A program made the position numbers and the translations under genes. Below are positions 9,417-17,910 of a stretch of 27,215 nt of DNA, one piece after another; the first letter of the stretch is position 1; every line of letters begins with the position of its first letter. Origin of the DNA: Lingula anatina (taxonomy: Eukaryota; Brachiopoda; Lingulata; Lingulida; Lingulidae); contig NW_019774014.1 in the NCBI RefSeq assembly GCF_001039355.2, positions 513,902-541,116 of the forward strand. The letters run 5' to 3'. The notes beneath the pieces were generated by a model that saw only the letters and a list, made by a program, of their open reading frames with translations, had not been told where the DNA came from and did no database searches.

Positions 9417-9709
9417 TCACTTAGAAAATCTAAAATGAGAAACACAGTGCACGTACAGCGATGAAACAATAAGGATATCGACATTTACTAGTTATTTTTT
9501 ACAAAATATTAAAAGAATAAACAAAGCGTCAACAATTAGCACATCCTGGAATCCTCATCTCTGCTATTTTGTTCACTTAGAGAATTTAAAATGAGATACA
9601 TGTGCAGCGATGAAAAATACAAGTAGATTTTATTTACCGACATTTTTACCAAATAATTTTTGCAAAGCATTTAAAGAAACAAACAAAGTGTCAAAAAGTT
9701 GACACATCC
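9417..9709. repeat. Diverged tandem duplication, about 156-163 bp unit
   Basis: TCACTTAGAAAATCTAAAATGAGA at 9417 recurs at 9573 with few changes. The order 'cagcgatgaaa', 'cgacattta', 'aaacaaag.gtcaa' and 'cacatcc' (9540 and 9703) is kept in both halves. The second half is a few bases longer. No coding frame is shared. Confidence 0.75.
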
Positions 9710-9720
9710 GTACTTAAAGG

Positions 9721-10526
9721 TGACATGGAATTTTGTGGTATAACGGCTGCTATTCGTAGTCAGCACTACTGTGTTAGCATAGTATTGGAATTACGGAGTG
9801 AAGTTGGAGTGGAAGCACTGGCGATGTAATGAATAAAGCTGAACCGCGGTGACGGCAATTGTTGATAAAAAAAAGATATCAGTCATAAAAACTGTAGTCA
9901 TATTTTACAATTCAATAAATAAGCATATATCTGTAACTTTGTATGAAATTAGAACTAGAGTTATTTCAAAAATAATGTTTTAGGTTATTGATAACGACAT
10001 AATACATCACTTCTACGAGATTTTGTTGTCTCTAATAATAATAATATATGTATTTATTCATATTATTTTTGTTCTTCAACGACAAATTGTGCAATGGTCG
10101 TGTAACTAAAAACAACCACTTTTAAATTAATGGTTTTTCACATTAAATCATATTACAACAGGCGAGTATTAAGTCCAACATTTGATATGCATTCTGTACC
10201 TGTACAGGATGGTATTACAAGGGATATATAAATTGAAATAAACAGATACATGAAACTCTTTGTGGTTTAAATCTCAGATTATATAAAGTTCCTCAGTCTT
10301 GGTAGATAAACTGCTATTTGAAATATTAACCAGGCACAAAGATGCCACCGCAGTTCTTACAAACAAGACTCGTAGGAACTGCTGCACAATTTAGCCAAAA
10401 ATAAAAAAGTTTCATATCTCTAAATTTATCATATAAACTCATTACAATCAGTTCAAAGAAAGTAAGTAATGGTAAAATAGGAAACCAAAACAAGGCAGCA
10501 AGGCTGTCAAATGTACAGACAAAAAA
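9721..10526. other. AT-rich sequence with one hairpin
   Basis: No gene is seen. An inverted repeat GCAGTTC (10350-10356) / GAACTGC (10376-10382) could form a stem of about ten pairs with neighbouring bases. Its role is unknown. Confidence 0.4.
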
Positions 10527-11074
10527 CAGAAAATAAAGATATAAAAAAAGGTAATTTTGTCAATTTTGATGCAATAATAAATAATGCTTAAAATAGCACT
10601 GTCAGTCAACACTGAATTTTAATCATGCACAACAGGTAACATGGTCAATAACAGGAGCGGACCCTGAGATATTTTCTGTCACCTAGTAATCCAAAGTATC
10701 TATGTTGAGCCATCCTCCATGATGGTCTTCCAACAGAAAAAAATAGATACCAGTCTATATAAACTTAATAACCTGTCTTCCAGAAGACCCAGAAGATGGT
10801 CTAAATCCACCCCTTCAATAAGATTACAGTTTCAGGGCCATGAGAGACCAAAGTCACATGATGAAAGTCTCAATATTTGAAAAATGATGACAGTGCATAA
10901 AATAATATTATATAATGTTTAAAGACATAAAAAACAATACAATTGATTATGTTTAAATACAGAAAATGTGCAGAGCCTCTAGTGGATGAGAGTTAAAAGT
11001 CACAAATGCAAGTGTTTGAGAAAAAATTGTAAAGGAAAACATAACAAAACTAGAAAACCACCGAGAGTGCAGAC

Positions 11075-11264
11075 CTCTGCCAAGGCAGCAATTGTTGATT
11101 ATTATTGATTGATTATTGAGCCAGACCACCACTAAAAACTAATCATTGTCCTCTTTGGCCCAATTCTGACAGTTCCTGAAAATTTCAGCAAAATCGGTCC
11201 ATAACCTTTTGAGTTATGTTGATGACAGACAAACAGGGGTGAAAATATAACCTCCTTGGCAGAG
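11075..11264. mobile_element. 190-bp dispersed element with CTCTGCCAAGG ends
   Basis: Perfect 11-base inverted ends: CTCTGCCAAGG at 11075-11085 and CCTTGGCAGAG at 11254-11264. The inside ('gacagttcctgaaaatttca', 'ttgagttat.ttgatgacagac') is shared with a second copy at about 15811-16082. The ends resemble the 'cctccttggcggaggt' signature seen at the edge of a common animal repeat; that link is from memory and not checked. Confidence 0.7.
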
Positions 11265-11318
11265 CCTGAGGTAAATATAATTTCAATGAAGCTGCTATTC
11301 AAAATTTTTATCTTTGAT

Positions 11319-11346
11319 TATATATATATATATATCTTTATCTTTG

Positions 11347-11391
<45 letters not shown>
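11319..11391. repeat. (TA)n microsatellite in two runs
   Basis: Runs at 11319-11335 and 11349-11391, both preceded by the same 'atctttgat' phrase, suggest a slippage duplication that included the flank. Confidence 0.9.
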
Positions 11392-11393
<2 letters not shown>

Positions 11394-12659
11394 ACCTGCA
11401 TAATTATCACTGCTTCCTTATTATTAATCTAGCAGAGAGCTTAACTTTTGGGAGTTTACAAGGAAATATCAACAAGTGTGCTTAATGTAATCTCTTTTAA
11501 TGGCCTATCAATTAGGCAAATGACTTAATAACTCAGAAATTAGCTATGTGATACCCAAGGGATATTAACAGACTGACCCTCTCAAAGGTCTTTCAGGCCC
11601 ATAAGTCACATCTTAAGAAAAGCACAAAAAAATAATGCACAAAATAGGAGACTACCAATTTTGATGCAATAATACATTATGTTTTACTGCACAGTCAACA
11701 TCAAATTTTAATTATGCACAACAGGTAACAACGACGAAAGTAAAAGCATAATGCTTCAGGCCCATCAGAGTTCAAGTTTATACTTAAAAAGTGCCAGAAT
11801 GAGGAAAATGAAAATTTCACACAAAATTGTATAAATTCAATAATAAATGATAACCCAATTGACCTGGCTTTCTAATTTAAAATGCATGCCAATCCTAAAA
11901 ATCATACTTGTAAGTTAAAAATAATAATAAGTAACACAGTTTTCTTTTCATAATGTTTGCAGTAGCAATGCAAAAATATTGTTGTCAATTTTGATGTAAC
12001 ATTACATAATAATTATCACCAATTTTTGATTATTGACAATAAATAGCATGGACATGTAGAAAATTGGATCACCATTCGGCTTCATGTCCATGGGAGCATG
12101 GGAGCTCCGAGTCCCACAATGCCAAAAAAGATAATGAATATTTCACTCAAATGTATAACTTCCAGAAAAAGAAGCCAATTAGACTGCTTTTCTAACTCAT
12201 TCTGCATTTTAGTCCTGTGTTTCTTTTTTAAAGGTTTGACAGTCATAACACGGTTTTCCCATAATTGTCATCATGGCAGCAGCACCAAAAAATTGTGTTT
12301 TCTTCTATTTTGATGCAACATCACATAATGCTTTACAGTATAATGACCATCAATTTTTAATAATAGAATATTAGTAACATGGACATTCAGAAAACGTGAC
12401 AAGCAAAGGTCTTCAGGATCTTGGAACTTCAAAGTCACACCTTGAAAATGCCAATAAGTGAAAAATTAAATTTTCACAAAAAACTGTTTAACTGCCAGAA
12501 AAAAATTAACAAACAGACTGCATTGCCTACTGAAGCTGGATTTTAGACCCATGTTTCTTTCCTGTAAGTTTGAGGACAGTAATTGACATGATTTTTGTTA
12601 AATTGTCATCATGAGAGCAGTGCCCAAAATAGGGGTTTCTTCTAATTTTGATGCAATAT

Positions 12660-14355
12660 TCTCTCTCTCAAGTGCCTTGTCCCATTAGGACGTTGGCGAT
12701 CATGGACTTCCACCTCTTCCTGAACTTTGCGGTCTTCAACAGGTCTAGCTCCGCTATTCCTGTCCACCTACTTATGCTTGCTGTGTATGTTAATCTTTGC
12801 CTGCCCCTGCTTCGCTTTCCATTGATCTTGCCTGTCACACTAAGATGTTCTAGCTCTTCTTTCCGCATTACGTGTCCTAAAAATTCCAACTGTCTCTTTC
12901 GTATGCTTTTTAGAAGGAAACGCTTTGTTCCTGCTCTCTCCAACACTTTCTGATTTGTCATTCTCTCTGTCCAAGATATTCTCATCATTTTCCTGAGAAA
13001 CCACATCTCTGCCGCTTCTCTTCGTTGTTCTATACCTTGGGATGTAGTCCAGCATTCGCATCCATAAGTGAGAATGGAAAACACATAACAATTCAACATT
13101 CTGATCTTTGTCGTCATAGAAATTTTGTTGTTCTTCATTATGCTGCCCAGTTTTTCAAATGCAGCTTTTGCCATTCCAATACGTCTTCTTATTTCTTGGT
13201 CACATTTGCCATCTTCAGTTATCATGCTGCCAAGATAGTTGAATTTCTGTACATGTTTTATTAGGATGTTGTCAATCAATATCTTACAATGTTTAGCTGT
13301 TCTTTGTTTGCGGATTACCATACATTCTGACTTCTTACAGTTGATGGTGAGCCCTTTCTTTTTGCTGGATTCAACCACTTTGTCTAGTATCTCTTGTAAC
13401 TTTTGTTCTGACTCAGCAATTAGGACGGTATCATCAGCATATCTCAAGTTGTTAATGTTTTTTCCTCCGACATGAATTCCCTCTAATGGTGTTATTTCTC
13501 GAAGAATAATCTCACTATAAAGGTTGAACAGGTCTGGGCTAAGCACACATCCCTGTCTAACGCCTCTTCTAATTTTGGTGTATGAGCTTGTGTCATTGCC
13601 TACTCGCATACATGCAGTTTGTTCCCAGTATAGGTTGCGCAGAACTCTTAAATCCTTTCCATCTAGATCTAAACTTTCTATCATGTTGAAAAATTCTTTA
13701 TGTTGCACTTTATCGAATGCTTTTGTATAGTCGATAAAGCACACATATAAATCCTTCTGCATCTCAATAGCTCTTTCCGATAGCATTCTCAATACAAATA
13801 TCGCATTCCTTGTGCCAGCATCCTGGATGAACCCAAACTGTTCTTTTCCTATCTCAGGTCTTATCCTACTACTTGCTCTCATCATCAAAATGTGGAGTAG
13901 AATTTTTATTATGTGGCTCATTAAGCTAATTGTTTTATGTAATTCACATTCAATTGCACCAGGGTTTTTTTGGAGGGCTATGAAAATTGATCTGCTGAGG
14001 TCCTCTGGAATTTCTCCGCTGTCGTATACCTCATTCAGGATTTCAGTAAGCTTCTCTACACCAAAGTCTTCCAGTGCAACAATCATCTCGGTGACGACTT
14101 CATCGGGTCCTGCTGCCTTATTCTTCTTCATTTTTTGTAATGCATCTTTAACTTCTGATTGTAAGATTTTTGGTCCTTCGATGGCTTTTCTTATTTCTGG
14201 TTTGTCGCCCCTGTCGTCTGCAAAAATGTTCACTGATGTATTCTGTCCAGCGTTCTAGGATTTTGTCCTTTTCCATAATGACTTCCCCATCTTTTGATCT
14301 TATACATCCTGTAGAAGAACAACATTGTATGACTTTGTATGCATCTTTAATAGGC
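12660..14355 (-). mobile_element. 5'-truncated LINE (non-LTR retrotransposon)
   Basis: This is the whole inserted copy on the minus strand. The 3' end is at about 12660, only a few bases after the stop codon, and reads 'tgagagagagaata' into the satellite. The 5' homology fades at about 14350, just after residues that translate as ...KDAYKVIQCCSSTGCIRSKDG. The endonuclease part and any first open frame are missing, as in ordinary 5' truncation. Satellite sequence is not recovered beyond 14355, so the two flanks do not match and no target duplication is seen. Confidence 0.85.
12668..14233 (-). CDS. LINE reverse transcriptase fragment, frameshifted at its 5' end
   Basis: A stop-free frame of 521 codons (first in-frame start-like codon is GTG) encodes the reverse transcriptase that copies LINE RNA into DNA at the nicked target. 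Motif A is CFIDYTKAFD with catalytic Asp near residue 169. RRGVRQGCVLSPDLFN is at about 222-237. Motif C is LRYADDTVLIA with the Asp pair at 267-268. The conserved tail RKRQLEFLGHVMRK is at about 445-458. Upstream coding (...DKILERWTEYIS) continues in another frame. The change of frame maps to a run of five A at 14222-14226 on the plus strand, consistent with one extra base. Lacking the endonuclease and 5' part, it cannot be an autonomous element. Clade is undetermined. Confidence 0.9.
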   Translation of the reverse strand: MNIFADDRGDKPEIRKAIEGPKILQSEVKDALQKMKKNKAAGPDEVVTEMIVALEDFGVEKLTEILNEVYDSGEIPEDLSRSIFIALQKNPGAIECELHKTISLMSHIIKILLHILMMRASSRIRPEIGKEQFGFIQDAGTRNAIFVLRMLSERAIEMQKDLYVCFIDYTKAFDKVQHKEFFNMIESLDLDGKDLRVLRNLYWEQTACMRVGNDTSSYTKIRRGVRQGCVLSPDLFNLYSEIILREITPLEGIHVGGKNINNLRYADDTVLIAESEQKLQEILDKVVESSKKKGLTINCKKSECMVIRKQRTAKHCKILIDNILIKHVQKFNYLGSMITEDGKCDQEIRRRIGMAKAAFEKLGSIMKNNKISMTTKIRMLNCYVFSILTYGCECWTTSQGIEQRREAAEMWFLRKMMRISWTERMTNQKVLERAGTKRFLLKSIRKRQLEFLGHVMRKEELEHLSVTGKINGKRSRGRQRLTYTASISRWTGIAELDLLKTAKFRKRWKSMIANVLMGQGT

Positions 14356-14419
14356 CTATTTTAAATAAGCACGCGTTACTGCAAGGAAGGACACAAAGCG
14401 TTCGAGCAGACTGCTCCAC

Positions 14420-14950
14420 GCCTTCAACAGCTCCACTCGTTTACAAGGGGAAGTGTTAAGCCAAATTGTTGAGCCTTGTAATAAACTTATGGGACCGGTG
14501 AAACTAATCACATAGCTAAAAGTGCGACACTTCTAAGAATGTTAAACATTTTTATTTCTTCTGAAAGAAGCTTGAAAAGCTAAACTTGTTGTTCAGCTAC
14601 CCTCTACCAGGGCGACAGATATTCACAGATATGTCTCTAGATAAATAGATAGTCAATTTGATCTGATGTCGCCTCAGCAAAAAATGCCCCCAAGAACTGC
14701 GGCCTTGGTAGAGGGTATTGTTCAGCAGCTCCACGCGTTTAGGAATTCCACACCTATAGCAGCTCCATGTGTTTAGCAGCCTCACGCGCTTAGCAGGGGA
14801 AGTGCTTAGCCAATGTGCTTAGCTTGTGATAGACTTATTATAGATCCATATACCGGTGAAGCTAAGCACATAGCTAAACGTGTAACACTGCCAACGTGTC
14901 TAGCATTTTCTTCTGTGAAATGCTTGAAAAGCTATACGTGCTTAGCTTTT
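14420..14950. repeat. 220-bp tandem duplication rich in CTTAGC/GCTAAG words
   Basis: AGGGGAAGTG at 14446 recurs at 14795, followed in both by '.ttaagcca'/'cttagcca', 'ccggtgaa.cta', 'cacatagctaaa' and 'gcttgaaaagcta'. Subtracting the 120-bp insertion plus its 9-bp target duplication gives an original period of about 220 bases. Many GCTTAGC/GCTAAGC words make local inverted repeats, for example AGTGCTTAGC (14801-14810) against GCTAAGCACT (15005-15014). Confidence 0.75.
14598..14717. mobile_element. 120-bp MITE with 12-bp inverted ends and 9-bp target duplication
   Basis: The ends TACCCTCTACCA (14598-14609) and TGGTAGAGGGTA (14706-14717) are perfect inverted repeats. The element is flanked exactly by TTGTTCAGC at 14589-14597 and 14718-14726. 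A 9-base duplication points to a Mutator-like or related transposase acting in trans (inference). It sits inside a tandem duplication, so it is younger than that event. It is too short to encode protein. Confidence 0.9.
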
Positions 14951-15197
14951 ACACATATTTCTTAATACGTATAGGTGCTTAACGTATGTTGTATGTATTT
15001 AAATGCTAAGCACTGTTTTTACAGTGTATAGTGCGGTGTCCGAGGAATCTGTCATGATCATGCATCTACAATATCAGGATAGTGCTTCTCCAAGTCACGG
15101 TGAAATTTCTAAAGTTGACTTTATTATTTGAGTTCTTATAAACATCAACATCAGCCGTCACCAGCAACCCATGAATAGGGACAGGGGTCAAGTAACC

Positions 15198-15310
15198 TGA
15201 CAATTATAAGAAGGTCCTGGCCGCTATATCACCTAGCGGTCAGTAATTGTCAACATCTATTCACATCAGTCTGATGAAGGCCTTCTCCGCGGTATGAAAA
15301 TATTTCGGCT
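15198..15310. repeat. Nested inverted repeat followed by a CTGATGA/GAAA sequence
   Basis: The outer arms TGACAATTA (15198-15206) and TAATTGTCA (15244-15252) are perfect. The inner arms GGCCGCTA (15219-15226) and TAGCGGTC (15234-15241) pair with one G-U. Downstream, CTGATGA at 15271 is followed by GAAA at 15297-15300. The helices needed for a hammerhead are not convincingly formed there, so this is called a structured repeat only. It may be a decayed relative of the motif at 3287-3345. Confidence 0.55.
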
Positions 15311-15810
15311 TGTGTTTGGTAATTTTCATTTAAGAATTAATTAGTTTGTGAATAACAGTGAGGAACACATTCTTCACCCGATTCTATGTTCCTCTGGTAG
15401 CAGCTGAAATCTGATTTACAAGTATTCCTATCGCTTATTAGAGCGATCTTTCTTTTTCGCATAAAACTCAAGGATACACACTCTTTACACATCAGATATA
15501 AATAATAGGAATAATATGGGTATGAAAAACATGGCAAAATATACTAACTTTTACGTCATTTTTTTACTGACACTATCTTTTGGCAGTAGTTGAAACCTAC
15601 GTATTCCTCTGTCGAATGACGATTATCTTGGATTTTATCCAAATATCCAATGACACAAACTCGGTCCACATAAGATATGTATAAACAAAAGTGTGGAAAA
15701 TAATTATTTAATCAAAAGTTATTCTATGGGCAATGTATGTGGCATATACGTAATTGAAAGTTATCAATGCCCATGGATTTTCTAAACATGTCGAAGGTTA
15801 CACACGTGTT
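15310..15810. other. AT-rich sequence, nothing recognised
   Basis: No supported gene. A sequence related to the 'aaattattttccacac' word of 2317-2377 occurs inverted near 15690. Confidence 0.4.
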
Positions 15811-16082
15811 ACCTGCCAAAAAAACATACCAACAAACAAACAAACAAACAAATTGTCGATTATTAGTTGATTATTGATCCAGTTCATCACCAAAAACTAA
15901 TCATCTGTTCCTTGGTCCACTTCTGACAGTTCCTGAAAATTTCATCAAAATTGGTCCATAACTTTTGAGTTATTTTGATGACAGACAGACAAACAAACAA
16001 ACAAATAAACAAATAAACAGACAAACAAACAAACAAACAAACAAACAAACAGGGATGAAAACATAACCTCCTTGTCGGAGGT
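15811..16082. repeat. Dispersed repeat copy with (AAAC)n expansions
   Basis: The core matches the element at 11075-11264 ('gacagttcctgaaaatttca.caaaat.ggtccataac.tttgagttat.ttgatgacagac'). Two AAAC-type microsatellites have grown within it: about 15831-15851 and a longer one at about 15988-16052. The right edge contains the palindrome ACCTCC-TTGTC-GGAGGT. The inverted ends of the first copy are not preserved here. Confidence 0.75.
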
Positions 16083-16347
16083 AATGATATTTGTTTTAGA
16101 TGTTTAGTGTTTAAAGTAAACTAGTGAATTGTTCTATCTCAATTTTAAGATATACATTCTAAAATACTCATTTATAGTGGCAGCTAACACACTATGAATA
16201 ATGAAATGAATGAATAAGCCCAGGCGTGAAATTTATTAATAGACGTAACTATAAGGAGTACTTATTATGTGTATTTTTACTAATGTATTTCATATTGCAG
16301 TGTATTTTCTTTTCTCAGTAAAGGTCAGCGCTATAATCAAGTACGCA

Positions 16348-16773
16348 ATGCTACAGAGGGGCGCAATAGCAATAGTGTTGCACTCACTTTTCCTGGCCTC
16401 TGTGACTTGTCAGCGAGAAGGCAGTAGGTGTTTCGACAGTTCGTGCAGTGACCCAGGACCGCCGGCAACTACCAGAGTTATTTTGACACGTGAAGCCAAT
16501 TTGAGCGATATTTCCACGGTCTCCAACCAAAGACCTGCAACTAGCACCGTTCCTCTCGAAAATGTGACTGCCACGGCACCGAATTATTGGAGTCAGGTGA
16601 CTGCAGGTGAAAAGTTTTGTATCTACGATGGGAACAGTCTAAAGTCTGTTGTTAATATAGCATGTTACTGTGATGAGTATTGCAACATATTTGGTGACTG
16701 TTGTTTCGCCGTTAACATTACCTGCAACCATACAGATGAGTCGGATTCCAAATTTTCATCAACNAAAAAATGA
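16348..16773 (+). CDS. Secreted protein with a somatomedin-B-like cysteine domain
   Basis: A 141-codon frame. Residues 1-22 (MLQRGAIAIVLHSLFLASVTCQ) look like a signal peptide. Residues about 30-85 are a Ser/Thr/Pro-rich linker. Residues 91-126 hold the pattern C-x14-C-x-C-x3-C-x5-CC-x6-C (ACYCDEYC...GDCC), characteristic of somatomedin-B-like domains. Sequons at N51, N72, N124 and N127 also fit an extracellular protein. The start at 16348 was chosen because it gives the signal peptide; an in-frame ATG exists at 16267. A strong acceptor (tactaat ... ttcttttctcag, AG at 16317-16318) suggests the exon begins at 16319 with a short 5' leader. In molluscs such domains also head class B-like receptors, so this could be a truncated receptor exon. 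The base at 16764, three codons before the stop, is ambiguous, so the C-terminus is uncertain. Confidence 0.65.
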   Translation: MLQRGAIAIVLHSLFLASVTCQREGSRCFDSSCSDPGPPATTRVILTREANLSDISTVSNQRPATSTVPLENVTATAPNYWSQVTAGEKFCIYDGNSLKSVVNIACYCDEYCNIFGDCCFAVNITCNHTDESDSKFSSXKK

Positions 16774-16782
16774 AATGCATTT

Positions 16783-16788
16783 AATAAA
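16783..16788 (+). terminator. Possible polyadenylation signal
   Basis: AATAAA lies 10 bases after the stop of the somatomedin-B-like gene. A second AATAAA at 17399-17404, in a more typical 3'-end context (tgctcaataaaattattatt), is an alternative 3' end about 620 bases past the stop. Confidence 0.35.
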
Positions 16789-17035
16789 AGATTTTTAAAA
16801 AATTATTTCATTCTTTGATATGTCCTAAAATATTCTGTTGAAAGGCAACGAATGCATGATGAACTCTTGAAAATCAATGTATCAATGTCTAGAGGACAGT
16901 GGTCATGTATTGCCAATTCTCCTTATCCATCCTGTGAAAAAAGTCTCAAAGTAATAGCAGAATTTGTAAAGACTGCTGTTAAAAACATAGTTTAGTACAT
17001 CACAGACACTCACTGATTATAATGTTGTCGATAAC

Positions 17036-17257
17036 TTAAAGGGATAATAACTTTTCGTTTTGGCCAAAAATGAACTTTTCTGGAGTAAACAATTTTCCCA
17101 TACATATTATTTTTTTATTTTATTATTATTATTTATTTTTTTTTTTTTTTTGTGTGTGTGTGTGTGGTAAAACAGAATATATTACATTTCTATGAGTTGT
17201 TCACAATGTTTTAATTGTGAAATATATATATCATACGGATAGTTATTATCCCTTTAA
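17036..17257. mobile_element. TTAA-flanked MITE, long copy (piggyBac-like)
   Basis: TTAAAGGGATAATAACT (17036-17052) and AGTTATTATCCCTTTAA (17241-17257) are perfect inverted repeats. The outer TTAA on each side fits the target duplication of piggyBac-type transposons, leaving AGGGATAATAACT ends. The right half ('acagaatatatta.atttctatgagttgttcacaatgtttt.attgtgaa') matches the copy at 22199-22319 and contains an inner hairpin TTCACAAT/ATTGTGAA. This copy has about 100 extra bases on the left, ending in a long T run and (GT)n at about 17136-17166. No transposase. Confidence 0.85.
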
Positions 17258-17871
17258 TTAATTTTATAGCATAACATTCATTAACACGTGTAATTAAGCA
17301 TACTACATATGTAGACATATATAAATGTACATCCTTATATGTTGTGTAAATAATGTCGTCTAGAGAGCCTACAAATGTATTCATATAATTTAGTGCTCAA
17401 TAAAATTATTATTATTAAAATAACCACAATGGTTTTTAGATAAGCAGATGCTTTAAAACAGCAATATGATAAGATTTTGCTTGGTATTGATATATATCAT
17501 CAACTACCTGTGGGTTCTACATTAATTACACCTCTTGAAAAGAATCAACACATATCTAATATAACTAGTTCTCAGACCAATTGAAGACTGTAAGTTGGTT
17601 TTAACTTTCGGAGCAAAATATTAGTCTATTTTAACCCAATATAATCACTGGTAGTAAAGCCAAAACCTCTCTCAAACAACTAGAATTAACACAATTTGCA
17701 ATATCTGTAATATTACATGTATGAATAAAATGTGATGAAGTGAAGCTGTAGAACAAGATTTCAGTTAAAACGTAAGGAGGACAAATGAAGTCACGTGCTC
17801 CACTTTTCATTTGCATCTCCAACAGAATCTCGCACAGGCCATTTGCATAAATCACAGCTTGGTGTCCGTTT
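17258..17871. other. AT-rich sequence, possible 3' UTR of the upstream gene
   Basis: No gene is recognised. The AATAAA at 17399-17404 is the best polyadenylation-like signal here; beyond it nothing is identified. The small minus frame at 17631-17855 is unsupported. Confidence 0.35.
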
Positions 17872-17879
17872 CACAAACA

Positions 17880-17910
<31 letters not shown>
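17872..17910. repeat. (CA)n followed by poly(A)
   Basis: A CA microsatellite to about 17892 runs directly into 18 A residues (17893-17910). No upstream SINE body was recognised. Confidence 0.9.

Larger units (their letters stand above)
10527..12659. repeat. Diverged satellite-like array, units of about 320-370 bp
   Basis: The first unit (10527-10884) closely matches the repeats at 26671-27215. Later, more diverged units start with the word TTTTGATG at 11659, 11989, 12308 and 12646 (spacings 330, 319, 338). They keep an order of phrases: 'caacaggtaaca', 'aagtcaca', 'gccaataag', 'tctaatttt' and 'cataatgctt'. A small element (11075-11264) and an AT microsatellite interrupt the array, and the LINE copy begins within the last unit at about 12660. 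Short open frames here are incidental. Confidence 0.7.

Noticed and set aside
15271-15310. Second hammerhead ribozyme
   Set aside because: CTGATGA and GAAA are present, but helices I and II do not pair, so it is recorded only as a structured repeat.
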